A stretch of 64,000 nt of DNA from Skeletonema tropicum (GCA_037178625.1 CM074127.1:3224001-3288000), one strand, 5' to 3'. Positions 45,901-57,324 are shown, counted from the first letter of the stretch. The notes: a model not told the origin generated them from the sequence alone. A program made the numbers and translations.

Positions 45901-48278
45901 ACTCAGCAAAGCAAGAAACATATGATGCATCTTCCTATGAACAGGCAGAGCTCGCACCACAACTTAACGTGGCAAATATAGTAAGAGCATCTCTTGTGGT
46001 TCACGCACGGTCTTTTATTGATACGGATGGGAACCTTGATGATTTCGATGAGGAAGAAGAACAAACAATGACACGATCGATGATGATGTCACCCTCACTG
46101 ATTACAAAACGCTACCAACAAGTACTGGGCGCTATTGAAGCAAAGAATTGGGAGCAGGTCTCCTACCTGACTCATGCCAATCCTTGGCTAATGGAAATGA
46201 AAGATGTTCGGAATGACCAATATTTAATTCACTCCCTTGCCCTCTTTAGTGGTGGGCAAATCGACGAAGACATTCCATCAGACCAGCTATCCATTCAAGA
46301 AGAAATAGTATTGAACATTTTAGACTACGAGCCCGGTGTTGTTCACAGATTGGACACTGAAGGATATCTACCACTTCACATGGCTGCTGCATCTGGCAAC
46401 ATCATGATGATCAAGGTGCTCGGCGAGAGATTTCCAGCAGCTGCGTCTGTTCAAAATCACGAAGGCCTCTTGCCACTGCACTTGGCAGTCATGTCTTGTG
46501 CATTGTATGCTACAGGAGAGCATGCCGTTGATCTCATATTGAATTTGTTCCCCGCTGGCGTTGTGGTGAAAGAAAACGACGGAAATACACCTCTTCACAC
46601 TGCAGCGGGAGCTTTGCGAGGCGATATTGGTGTTTCTATCATTACTCGGCTGCTTCAAGTACACGAAGATATTTTGACTCTGAACCCAACTTTTCTCAAA
46701 GACAGCATGGGCCAACCGAAGATACCGAAACACTTTGATGAAGCTTCAGTGGTGACGCTAGATGATGCTGGCGATGAGAATTGCTATTTATCCATGATGA
46801 AAAATAATAGAGGCGAAACACCGTTGATTAGAGCTATTAAATCAAGAGCAGGCCGACAGGTGGTTGATGTGTTGCTTAATGCAGATGGCGGAAGCTTGGC
46901 TGCACTCGATGAAAATTCCTCTGGAGCTACTGCGCTTCACCTCATACTTCGGCACGAATACTACGACGCAGCTGTGGCCATTTCAATATTGAAAGCAGCT
47001 CCTTCAACTGCTGCGATTCGCGATTCCAACCGAGTTCTACCTATCCAACTAGCTTGTGCTAACTCATTGCAGCGCGAGATTATTCTAGCTATAGCTATTG
47101 TAGACCTTCCTATTGACTTAGGATCAAAGGAAGATGTCATTTTGAGGAATAACTTTGGCGCAAGTTGGTGGTTTTTACTGTGCGAATCAAATGACGAGTT
47201 TGCAGATATTGTGACAGAAATTCTCTCTCTGTGCTCTCATCCGCAAAAAATGGCTTTGTGCTTGACAGTAGCTGGGAGCGGTAACGAGGAGACAGCAGTT
47301 GCTTGTGCAACGCCGCTATGCAAATCGGCCTTGAGGGAAGGCCTACGCTTTTTAGGTCGCTTTGAGTTTACAGGTGGGGATAGCAACAACTTCGCTTCCT
47401 CACGAAAGGTTCAACAATTTGATGCGATTGATTACGGCCCAGCCAATAATCCGTTCACTAGAGAGAAGAAAGTCAGCCTCATATGCTATGGAAGCAATGA
47501 TGTTTATCTCAGGGAAGCGAAGCATCTGCAAGAAAGAAAGCTGGAGTTGAAATTCTACGAAGAATTTGAGCATTTTGCCATCGGTGATGTAGACGACGCA
47601 AATATCCCTAGTGGTGCAATCCACCACTGTGTAGCGGTGATCAAATCAAAGCTAAGTCTATCTCGCGTTGTAGCTGGAATGCCACGAGATCATGAGTACA
47701 GGACGGATCTCAACCTTCTCAAAAAATATTTTAGCAAGGTGAAATCTATCATGTTCCGTGTAGGCCAAGGCATCTATAAGTTGCATGCATGTGACATCAT
47801 TCATGGGCAAATTGATTCTCATAGTATCATGAAATTTGGAGACAGATGGAAAATTACTGGACTTTGTGGATCTGCTGTCAAAGGAGTCCCTTTTTCAATG
47901 ACCCGATTGGGGACTCACTCGCCACCTGAGGCATTTGTTCGTCCTCAAGAGGAGAAACCTTCCATCTCTAAAAGTCCTGCTTTCGTTGCAGAACCATCAG
48001 CTGACATATGGGCTTTTGGCATGCTGATTTATGAAGCTTTTGTGGGAGAATCAATTTTGGCATCTTTTGTCAAACATGATGACGAGGATCTTCAATATAG
48101 GTGCGTTGCGGATTGGAACAATCGCCAAGTCAAGATTTTGGCAAAAAACCTTTCAGAGTCAGGAATCGGTGCTTTGGGTATTGACTTAATTTGCAACTGC
48201 CTTAGAAGGGAACCAGACGCAAGGACACGGTCTATGGCCAACATTCTTCAACATGAATTCTGGAAAGAGAAGTACTGA
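42927..48278 (+). CDS. Ankyrin-repeat pseudokinase with five 83-residue internal repeats
   Basis: One uninterrupted 1783-residue frame, ATG at 42927 (MAEDTPFDEICAP). Residues 1-420 are disordered, with a Gln-rich run (about 115-130) in a basic patch. Residues about 422-835 are five near-identical repeats of 83 residues (KIQAIESGQQFDLEGNRR ... SASSVNRRFNQFTIDEEST), starting at 44193, 44439, 44688, 44937 and 45186. Ankyrin repeats lie at about 1141-1400 (EGYLPLHMAAASGNIMMIKV, DGNTPLHTAAGALRG). The C-terminus (about 1520-1783) has a protein-kinase fold: IYKLHACDIIHGQIDSHSIM in place of the HRD loop and KITGLCGSA in place of DFG, then APE-like HSPPEAF and ADIWAFGMLIYEAFVGE. Loss of the DFG aspartate predicts no normal catalysis, so a scaffold or allosteric role is likelier. 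Convergent with the next gene (35 bp). Confidence 0.87.
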   Translation: MAEDTPFDEICAPRHQEVSEVNDNFQLRRDHQNIDENNASKKSYLGTRQDRNGKWVRRHCSEKRYPRMAEKVNASSNNNEYSRHENKQPHGVKGRPSSSPRRRRQEQRRQQKRQQMQQQQQQEQLSSRQSDHSQHQPLHIERETRTAPEEVHSYIHNKKVAHESHITRSAHDVYKPIPPLRKPKPSQIKVPSQFKQESHVVEAPPTRRRQKQKHKLIFDVSTFQSNQNDRKAPTSFAGDEISGLFTTNSKLTWATRQSSLGSEIDINDEERIRRFDDAYNAIMLAHQANEVKPSEPRLSYFGKRWARDPKIVSALSIDGRSYIDLQRTPTLSLKQMNTTPDVYDSKKGMLNVELFDRKASWLVHMPRNHAKKSSHNERALFQVKEESTITEEEFSSPNRKQTTTENITPLTPLTPCLRKLNDIETKIQAIEIRQKFDLEENRRAVVQAGLPPRKRLAGQRDGIGSASSVIRRFNQLIIDEESTTEEEQRAATISRSYEKNSTDNIEFEIQAIESGQQFDLEGNRRAVVQADLQPRNRSMGQRDGAAASASSVNRRFNQFTTDEESTTEEEQRAAIISRSYGKNSIDNFETKIQAIESGQQFDLEGNRRAIAQADLQPRNRSMGQRDGAAASASSVIRRFNQFTIDEESTTEEEQRAATISRSYGKNSTDNIETKIQAIETGQQLDLEGNRRAIAQADLQPRNRSKGQRDGAAASASSVNRRFNQFTIDDELTTEEEQGAATISRSYDKNSTDNIETKIQAIETGQQFDLEGNRRAIAQAGLPPRNRLNGQRDGASASSVNRRFNQLNNDDEFTMEEEEESIRISRSYDKTSTEAKTMDDYNSGIDNAPIVGTSTLRLLFSGKSDDKETNDSNGIINNTASYESKKSVPRSYLKRSFPTASNGDTRNYVEEGKIDIKNISTPEFHNDNTSPTSIDEKEMTQNLESAPDDQHNLLHTTTSTDYSINRVEEGQGHSDTNIPLRHDISVERPDPPDSAKQETYDASSYEQAELAPQLNVANIVRASLVVHARSFIDTDGNLDDFDEEEEQTMTRSMMMSPSLITKRYQQVLGAIEAKNWEQVSYLTHANPWLMEMKDVRNDQYLIHSLALFSGGQIDEDIPSDQLSIQEEIVLNILDYEPGVVHRLDTEGYLPLHMAAASGNIMMIKVLGERFPAAASVQNHEGLLPLHLAVMSCALYATGEHAVDLILNLFPAGVVVKENDGNTPLHTAAGALRGDIGVSIITRLLQVHEDILTLNPTFLKDSMGQPKIPKHFDEASVVTLDDAGDENCYLSMMKNNRGETPLIRAIKSRAGRQVVDVLLNADGGSLAALDENSSGATALHLILRHEYYDAAVAISILKAAPSTAAIRDSNRVLPIQLACANSLQREIILAIAIVDLPIDLGSKEDVILRNNFGASWWFLLCESNDEFADIVTEILSLCSHPQKMALCLTVAGSGNEETAVACATPLCKSALREGLRFLGRFEFTGGDSNNFASSRKVQQFDAIDYGPANNPFTREKKVSLICYGSNDVYLREAKHLQERKLELKFYEEFEHFAIGDVDDANIPSGAIHHCVAVIKSKLSLSRVVAGMPRDHEYRTDLNLLKKYFSKVKSIMFRVGQGIYKLHACDIIHGQIDSHSIMKFGDRWKITGLCGSAVKGVPFSMTRLGTHSPPEAFVRPQEEKPSISKSPAFVAEPSADIWAFGMLIYEAFVGESILASFVKHDDEDLQYRCVADWNNRQVKILAKNLSESGIGALGIDLICNCLRREPDARTRSMANILQHEFWKEKY

Positions 48279-48313
48279 TGCATAAAAGTCATTAAGTATC
48301 AGTCTATTTGAAG

Positions 48314-51300
48314 TTAACAGGCTTTTCTCTCGGCAAATACACCATTTCTTGCACCAAAGACGTTCACAGGGTCTAGAGCGGATTTCACAGCATTAATCGA
48401 CTCCAGGTACCCGTCAGAGTAGATCTCTGGGACGAAAGATGAGCGCAATTTCCCAATACCGTGATGATGACTCAGAGAACCACCATTGTCAAGAATTTCT
48501 CTCCGAGCAGATGCTTCGATTTCACCGAAGACATCCCTTGGATCTAATGCACCGTTGAAGCTTACTGCCATACAAAAGTAAAAGTATACACATGCACCCT
48601 CGTCATAAATTTGAGTAATTCGAGAGCATACGAAAGGTAGGCCTGGGAGTGCTCGACTCTTATGTTCTGAGAGAATAGTCCTCTTTGTTTTTTCGACCAC
48701 ATCTCTCAATTTCGACCACGGAACAAACGTCTCAAAGCTTTCACTGCAAGAACAAGAGCCGTTATGATTAGCGCTAGTGCGGAAGAAAATGACAACGAAT
48801 ATCAATAAATATTTCTCAAACAAGACTTACCCTAGAATGTTGTAATTCATTGCAAAATCACGCAGATAAGCGATGGCGAAAGTGAGGTCGTATCCAGACT
48901 TGGAAACTCGTGACCCAGCCAAAATTCCACCGTGTGCCGCCGACAGTTCACTGATGATTTTTTTCTGTAACTGAACTTCGGCTGAACTTCCCTCGAAAGT
49001 AATAGTAGCGCAAGCAACACTTTTTTCCGAAAGGTTGCCTAGATAGAAGCCCATCTTCTTAGACACATAAGATTTGAATGACTCCAAATTGGACTGTTCT
49101 CCCGTCATGGCTTGGCCAAGACGGAACTGGTCATTGTCGAGTAGCCTACAACTCGCAGGCTTTAATGTGCGCTGCTTTGATAAATCTTTAACAAACGCAA
49201 CACCGGCATCAAAGCTAGGAAACAAAACGCTTTCATGGGATATATCCTCAGCAAGTGGCCATATTTTGATAACAGCGCTTGTTATAACTCCAAGACATCC
49301 CTCTGAGCCAAGCATCAATGATTTTGGCTCAATCCCTGATGATGTCCTTCCGAACGACACCTTATTTGCTTTGTGTTTGTGTGACATGATACCTTTCGCT
49401 GACACCACGGTTACCTCCTTTACTATGTCTTCAATATTTCCATACTTGTTTTGCTTCATCCCGCTGGCCTTAGTTGCAATCCATCCACCAAGAGTGCTGA
49501 ACTCGTAGCTATCAGGTTCATGACCAATAGTGAATCCTATTCTTCCCATGTGCTTGATAAGGTCGTGGCCTGTTATTCCTGCCTCAACATGTACAAGACC
49601 ATCTTCTTCATTGAACCAGAGGACGTTTTTCATCAACTTCATATCGACTGACACCATTAATCTTGGATCTACGGAACTACTTGGGCAATGTGTTGAGTGC
49701 GTAACATTTGTGCCTCCGCCAAAAGGGATTATGCACCAATTGTACGTTGTTGCAAGAGAAGTGAGTGCCTGAACTTCAGAAACACTTCGCGGCCAGACAA
49801 CAACATCTGGAAGACGAGTCCGAAAAGATCCCGAGCGCAAACTGTAAATATCATCTTGAGTGTGACCGGTTCCATGCCTAGCACGATCTTCAGCTACAGT
49901 AGACAACCGACTATCATCATTGCCAACTGCACTTAATATTCGAACAGTATCTTCTGATGTGAGTTTGCTGTCAGGAAGACAGAAATCTACTCCTCGGAAA
50001 GTTTCATTGGTGGGGTCAAGTTCCATATTCAGCTCCTTCTCAATGAATCCAACGAGCTTCGGCAATGGTTTGCCGCTAATGCTATATCTACAACCTTTCA
50101 TAATGACTACATTTGATCCATTGGGCAATGTATTCAGCACAAAACGCGAATCTTCAAATCCCCACGATCCAAATGATTCAACACCATCGCTGTTGCCTCT
50201 GTTGCGCGATCTGGTATTCAGCTGAGAAGAAAATAGTGGATTTACCTGTTGCTGCGAAGAATCAACTTTTCTTGACAAAGCAATGGAAGCACTCGAGGAT
50301 TCGTTGCGAGTGCACTTCTTTACAGCCATTTGGACAGCTATTCTAATCAACGACATGGGGACCTCACCAGCCTCGTCAGATTGTGCGTATTGGAATATAT
50401 GCTCCGCACTGGGTGTAGAGAATCCTTTTGATTGGAGACTGCTGACTGCCTTCTCAACGATCTCTTCTGCTGCATCAAATTTGTGAGCTATCTTCGATAC
50501 AATGGTTTCTACTTCTTTTACATTGCTTGCGGCAGAACGAGTTGGGAGTTCTGCTGGGAATATTATTGCAACCCACGCTTCGTGTGTCGACCTAAGAAAT
50601 GGTGCATACACATGTCCGAAATGCATGAGACACGACCACAGGAAGTCTTGGCTGGATTCATTAATGCGTGGGTATAGTGTCTTTGTATCGAGAGATGGCC
50701 ACAAAGTACATCTTAAATGCTGAAGAGAGTCAAAAATGTCTTGCTCTGAAACCCCTAAAGCACAGGATGCAGCTCGGATGTGGTATCGACTTACTACAAT
50801 CCTCTCTTGTTGTCTAGATAGAATTGTTTGGCTGATTTTGTCCACTTTATCTGTGTCGCGTGAAGTCATCTCAAACGTTTTTGATGCGGATATGTACACT
50901 CGACCAATATTCACTTCTCCACATAACACAGAGTACATCCAATAGAAAAGCTTAGATATGCTCATGTTCTCGCGACGATTGCCACTTGCTTCATTGATCA
51001 AACTACGTTGATCTGGCAGAGCTTCATAATTGATGGTAATTGGTAGCACCAGATGATTGTCTCCTAACGACGCAACACAGCGCAAGAATCCTGTTTTTGG
51101 TTTTAGAAACGATCGATTTCTGCTGCGCTTGCCCTCAACAAACACCTCTAAAAAGGAAGGCTTTTGCTTCTTGCGCAGGATACGAGTCAATTTTTGTTTA
51201 AGTCGAAAGTCTCGTTTCTTTCCATCCCTCTTTACGAAAAAGGCGTTCATAGATGCAGCTATCCAGCCCAGAAATGGAAGCGTCGAAAACTCGAATGCAG

Positions 51301-54300
51301 CTGCTATATGCGGTATATCAATACCAAGCTCTGGAAGGACAAAGCAAATGTAGCTGATAATGAGAAAGTCATAGTAGGAACGATGAGTCGGTGCGATGAC
51401 CACACTATCAGGACTGGATGCAGAAATTTGTCTTGCCAATGAAGTAAATGAGGCTACGTCAATCTCAATCTCAGTTGCTGTCATGCGGAATACTTTTGCC
51501 AGAATCCAACCTCCAAAGCGAATGAAAAGATTGCCTTTGGGTTGCGTACACGCCCACAATAGATCAGAAGTCGGCTTTGAATGCTTGTCTCCGGCAATTA
51601 CGAGAGTGCAAGAATGCCTGTGAAGACCAGCACTATCGTTGTTTTTGATACTCCCATTTTCATACGTTCGTAAATTGCTTTTGCTTCTATTCAATCTCTT
51701 TTCATACTTTTGGATAAACCGATGTGCGGCAACGACACAGCTGAACATGTATCTTTCGCCGTCAAAGTCCTCTGGCGCAACGAGATCTGACTTGAAGTGA
51801 AAACTCTGGTTCGAGAAGGGGAAGAATAGTAAAGGCAAGTCAAATAGCGGACTCAACGACTTCAAGTTTCCTGCCGATTTCAGTTTCCAGGGCAGCCTGT
51901 TGCATAGCTCTAGAAGACCGTTGATGGGAAACTTAAAGATAGAATGAATTCGTCGAAAACTCTCAAGGCTAAGGTTGAGCGAAGGAAATATCTTTGCAGA
52001 AACCAATAGCCCTGCATAGGCAATGACACGACTAACGTGGCCGCACACAGCTCCCAAGTGCACAATCGCGAATGCATAGGAGATCCACGAGAATGACGAA
52101 GAATCTGGCGAAGCCACATCCCATGACACTGTTTTGATGATTTGAAGACACTCAGATTCTACAGCGCTGGATACTCCTGACTCTTTCTTTTCTTCACCGG
52201 TAACAACTATGTCGTTGGAATAAGTCTCCTGGAATGACTGCCATATGATGTAACGGCACACTACATCCACAGGGACAAACGGCACATTTTCTTTACCAAA
52301 GCTCCACATTATATATGGGAACTTTAGATACAAACAAGCGGCTGCGACGACAGTCGAAGGCCTCTCACCAGACCAACCTTCAAATGGTTCACAAACTGCA
52401 GGCCCTACAATGCTTGGTCTAACGATTATCGTATCGACATGTTGTTCTCTTTGTAGCAAATGTTCGCACACGCATTTGCTGAATGTGTAAGTATTTGGAA
52501 ATTTCAAGTCTTTCATTGCTGCTGATGCATACGACTGCGTCCCCAACATTGACCTATAAATTTCGTTCGGATCATAGGGTTCCAATGAATAAAGACTTTC
52601 GGGAAGAGGTGCGTCTTTCGTGCCTGTTTCTCCACCATGTACAAAGGCTGTACTTACGTGTACAAACTTAGCATGTCTGTTTTTCAGTGATTTAGTGAGT
52701 AGCTGCATCTGTAACGATGAAGTGATGTTGGACAACGCCGCTTCTTCCAAAGGTTGTGAGAAACTAACAGCCGCAGCGCAATGAAACACATGTGATATGT
52801 TGCTTTCACGGATATATGATATCTGACTTGGCTCCATCCCGCAGTTAGGCAGTGTGACGTCAGCTTCAATGACATGAACTAGTGCTTCTTTGTCAGTTGT
52901 GCTCAAGAAGTCAAACATGGAATTTGATAGAATGCGCTGGACTCGCTCCCGAGGTGACACACCTCTCTTAGGTCTCACAAACAGAATGATACCTCCGTCC
53001 AATGAGAGCGTCTTCCGATTCAAAAGAAGGTTGCGTAGTAAGAGGGACCCAATAAATCCTGTCGACCCAGATAATAGAGCCATTCCTTTTCCTCCGTCTG
53101 CAGTACCGGTAGTAGCACGAATTGATTTGGGGACTTTTGCCCATTCAAGAGCCATCAAAGATTGATATTGACTATCGCTTTCTTGGCAATCCTCTTTTGT
53201 CGATCTATCATGAAATGGAGATTGAAAGATCATACCGCAATGCTTACTGAACGCACGCGAACTTTCCAAATAAAATGATTCCATGTATCGGCACAGTAAG
53301 AGGACCAAAAGAGTTGCAAATCCAAAAATTGCACTGATCAAAGTTACTATCCGTCTCAACCGAAAGTCAACCCCAGACAAAAAGTAAAGCCAGCCAAATA
53401 ATGCAATAACAAATGATTGCTGCAATTGTCTATCGCGAGTGCGGCTTCCATTTGACTTAGTCTCCCCTCCGGTTTCAATGTGACTATTATTTTTGCTCAA
53501 GGCAGAAGAAAGAGCTCCTATCAAATTGTGCTGATCCTTTGTTGTAAACTTCTGGCTAGTCACTGGTAAATAAAGGACGCGATTGAAGAATGCCTTTGTT
53601 CGTGGGCAATTATCGTCCACTGGTTTCAATTGAGTAGCACCGCACGGGGCATCATATCCCATTTCTAAAAGCATACTGCTTACTTGTTGTGGGCACTCAA
53701 CCAAAACCGGAAACAACCATCCATACATGGCCAAATTACCGTCTCCTTCAGGTATTGTAATTTGCTGTTGAATGGAGTTTGCGTTTCTTAGTAACTTCAG
53801 AAATGAAGAGCAACGATTTGTTTGTTCTGAAACGTGTCGTTGTGTACTTTTGCAATCACGCAACCTCCGCAGAAGCAGTGATAGCATTGCTGGACAAGGT
53901 CTATATCTTAGTTGCAATACTTGATTGGTGTCCTGGGTGCTGGGCGAGAATCCTCTCAGGGATGAAACAACGAAATCATTGTAGTCAAATCCAAGTGTTT
54001 CTATTATCACCTTTGCTGCAGCGCACAAATAACGTGAATTGGATATCATATGGAGAGCAACACATTTGACAACTCTCCACAAGTACACATGGCTGGATTG
54101 TAGATTGTATTTCATTCCCTGAATGCGTCTAATTGTACTTGCCAGTGATGTAATCCGTGCCAATTCTTGTTCGTGCGGCATGGCAGCATAGTCTTTATTG
54201 TTGCACGGAGACCGGAGCACTGCCAAGCCTCCTCCAAGAGCAGTTGCTGTTTTGATAGGTCCAAACGAAAAGAAGCTAGCGTTTGCAAAATAACTTCCCG

Positions 54301-55561
54301 TGTATCCATTTCCCGTGTAGCACTGTGCACAATCTTCCCAGATATCAAGTTTATTTTCATTTGCCATCATTCGGAGTTCAGCCATCGAGTCTTTCCCAAG
54401 AACAGCACCAAACGGATGAACAACAAAAATGGAAACTGTTTTCTTTGTTATTGCTTTTCTAACAGCATCACTATCAATGCCCCAAACTGCATCCGTACTC
54501 TTGCTGCTTATATCAGAATTGGAAATCTCATCCTTTGCTTCGTCTGAGATAGCGATAGACTTCCGTGCAGGTAGATCGACTGAAACCATGACAAGTTGGT
54601 GGTGCCTGATCACATCCATCATTCCTGGAATATTCACTGGCGGAACAATTATGATTTCTGATCCTGCAGGAAACGAATGAGCTGAGAGGAATAAGTCAAA
54701 TAGCGACCTCTCCGAAAGCCCGACCACAACTTGTGGTGTTGTAGCATTGGAATCTGTTGCTCCTTTCTTGTTGCTCTGTTCCATTTCTAACCATTGCTTT
54801 TCGATCTTTCTTTCAAACCACTCAATATGCCGTTGCGGATGAATAGAGGAACATAGAGTCGCAAGGAATTTAAGTATTGAAGAAGGCATTACGTAGGATA
54901 GTATGCTGTGCATCAAGCCGCCGCTGAACAAGCTTGCGTAGATAATATACTTCAGGCATTGGAGCAGTGCAAAGAATAGATCCTTGAAAGTGATATCCAA
55001 TTGACCACGAGGTATCAGCGGCGTTAGAAAGGATGTTTTTGTATGGTTTGCTTTTGGTAATCCATCCATTTGATTTTGGAGATTGTATTTTGTTGAGTTG
55101 GAATCTTCGTTGATTGTATCATGACATTTGGCGTCACATTTTCCCCCCAAAGCACTACCTGTGTTTTCCTTTTGCGAATATGACGCGGGTTGTATTTGTT
55201 GAATCTGCTTCATGGCATCATCATAAATATCGCGACATTGTCGACCTACACCAGTTTGAGTTACACTCGATGCCAGCTCCAGATAATTCGTCATGGCCAC
55301 AACTCGATCCCCGCCGCAGAGGCTTTCACATTCTACCCAGGCATCGTATTTTGCTCGGCCTACCGGATCAAAGAAAGAAGGACGGTCAAAGTTCGAGGAC
55401 TGCTCTTCCCCCGAAGAGCACTTGTAGAAACCGTAGAGTTTCAAACGAAAGGAGTCGGTCACAAAGGCTTTCTCTTCGTCGGTTGGTTTGGAGTTGCGGA
55501 TCAGAGATGATATCGTCTCGAAGCATGAGACAATGATACTGTCTCTATCATCTGCCCGCAT
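48314..55561 (-). CDS. Five-domain ether-lipid enzyme: ACBP - PLP domain - fatty acyl-CoA reductase - DHAP acyltransferase - alkyl-DHAP synthase
   Basis: Exons 48831-55561 and 48314-48743 (87-nt intron, GTAAGT...CTTGCAG) give 2386 residues. Domains: acyl-CoA-binding (about 30-110, FRLKLYGFYKCSSGE, GRAKYDAWVE). DegT/DnrJ-type aminotransferase fold (about 280-680) with FVVHPFGAVLG, IWEDCAQCY and candidate PLP lysine in SFGPIKTATALGGG (about 437). Fatty acyl-CoA reductase (about 820-1240) with LLSGSTGFIGSLLL, FHCAAAVSF and YTFSK. GNPAT/PlsB acyltransferase (about 1370-1560) with APTHRSYYDF and FVEGKRSRNR. Alkyl-DHAP synthase (about 1795-2386) with PFGGGTNVTHSTH, GHEPDSYEFSTLGGW, LGSEGCLGVIT and LSHHHGIGKLR. 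TM-like segments lie near 200-245 and 705-765. The order supports acyl-CoA capture, fatty alcohol production, DHAP acylation and acyl/alkyl exchange. No C-terminal SKL-type signal (it ends KAC). Confidence 0.93.
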
Positions 55562-55919
55562 CGTGTGGAGTGCACCGAAGAGTATATGTATGTCCTTGGT
55601 GGCGTGCTTGCTTGGCTTCAATCACTCAACACAGGACACAGGACCATGCGACATGGTGAAGTGAGAAGTTTTGAGGTTGATTGGAGGTTGCGAGTTGCGA
55701 GTTGCGAAGGGCCGGTGTAAATAATAGGTTACAGGGTACAGGTTACAACATATGTTACGTGTTACAGAGAGTAACATAGGTTTGTTACATTCTGACGTTG
55801 TAACAAGATCAACTTTGTTACAGCATGCAATCAAGACGTTTGTCGTCGACCATGCTACATCGCTCGTATGGTAGGAAACAAAATCGACTTCAAAAGCAAC
55901 AACTCTGAACCAAGCAAAT
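55562..55919. promoter_or_regulatory. Divergent promoter with a dense GTTAC cluster (55728-55821)
   Basis: The 358 bp separate the ether-lipid gene (leftward) from the PABPN1-like gene (rightward). Between 55728 and 55821 the word GTTAC or its complement GTAAC occurs eight times (near 55728, 55742, 55754, 55761, 55771, 55784, 55800 and 55817), usually as GTTACA/TGTAAC. About 0.2 would be expected by chance. A repeated GAGTTGCG word lies at 55690-55706. It is a candidate clustered factor-binding site shared by both genes. Confidence 0.65.
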
Positions 55920-56883
55920 ATGAGCACCGAAGAAAAGGAACCAGCAGCCGCCAAAGAGGAGGAAGAAGAGGAGGAGGAAGATCTAGAGAAGCTTCAAGCT
56001 GAAATCGCGCGTATGGAAGCTGAGGCGGCTCGAATCGCTCAAGAAACAGAAGATTTAGACAAATCATCCTCTGCTGCCGGCGCAGCATCTTCAACCTCGG
56101 CTGCTGCGGAAGGAAAGAAGAGTGATGATGACGTAACGAACAAGGATGGGTGAGAAATGATCAGCTGAAACGTTTGCGAATTTTGAACTATGGTGCTTGA
56201 TGTATGACAAATGTTATTATTTTATGTATGCTACAAACTAACGTCGCATCTCACTGTTGGTTCATCTCATAATAGACACTCGATATATGTTGGCCAAGTG
56301 GACTATTCCACCACTCCAGAAGAATTGCTGGCACATTTTGAGTCATGTGGAACTGTAGAACGAGTGACTATTGTGTGTGATAAATTCACAGGCAAACCGA
56401 AGGGTTTCGCTTATTTGGAATTCCAGGTGAGTAGTTCAATGAGTTGCTACTTTCACGTTTGATATCAGTGCTTTTTGTGTCCTTTTTTTTTCTACAAATG
56501 GTTGCGGGATGGGTTCGAGATAGACTAGCATCAAACAATCCATCAGTCTTGTATCCAACAAAATAATAGTTCGCCAGTGATCAATAACATGACATCTTTG
56601 TTCCGAATCATTCATTAAAATTAAATTAAAGACTGACGCAGCGGTGGAAAATGCACTCAAGTTGGATGGCTCAACATTCAAAGAGCGACAATTGAAAGTA
56701 ACACCTAAACGAGTCAATGATCCAAATTTTTATGCTCAACAAGGTGGTTACCAAGGCAGAGGTCGTGGACGAGGGAGAGGGAGAGGAGGTGGTTACCAGG
56801 GAAGAGGTCGTGGGCGAGGGGGTTACGGCCGTGGAGGTGGAAGGGGATTCCGTGGACGTGGTAGAGGCTACAATCCGTATTGA
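55920..56883 (+). CDS. Nuclear poly(A)-binding protein 2 (PABPN1/Pab2-like)
   Basis: Exons 55920-56149, 56276-56426 and 56632-56883 (introns 126 and 205 nt) give 210 residues. The order is that of PABPN1: acidic start ([14 protein letters not shown]) and coiled coil ([15 protein letters not shown]), an Ala/Ser linker, one RRM (about 78-155) with RNP2 [10 protein letters not shown] and RNP1 KGFAYLEF, then an Arg/Gly tail ([15 protein letters not shown]). The third exon starts at ACT in [13 protein letters not shown]; another AG (GACGCAG) would break the frame. In animals and fission yeast this protein coats poly(A) in the nucleus and controls tail length. It is divergent from the ether-lipid gene. 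Confidence 0.9.
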
Positions 56884-57324
56884 GTTGCATGAAAAACACC
56901 GATTCAGCAAAAGTATACAAGTTATTAGATAAATAAAATCAAAGTCTTCATTGCTAAAGATGTGGGAGTTACTGGACTATCTGAAACAAATCATTTGCAA
57001 TGTAGAAGAATCAACCCTCCTTGTCCTTTCGAACTCATCCTCGTCAAAGTATATATATCTTCATCTATTGTACACTGCGAAAGGTGGATCTCTATCACTT
57101 GCCAGAACAGCCCTCTGGGACAACTTTTCGCTTGGCTCTAAGCTGAGATTGAGGGGGGTAGGTATTACAACAAGCCGAATGTTCATACTAAGATGAAAGG
57201 GGTACGAAAGTTTGGGGTTGGCCTTGTGGGGGTACTTCGATTTGCGCGTGCCTCGCCCGGTCTTTTTGCTCCGGATAAGAACGCAAGTAACCGCAAGCAG
57301 AACCATAAAAATAAGATAACAACC
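56884..57324. other. Intergenic region
   Basis: About 440 bp between two rightward genes. An in-frame ATG at 57193 could extend the PRA1 protein by 44 residues, but the ATG at 57325 has the better context. Nothing else seen. Confidence 0.4.
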
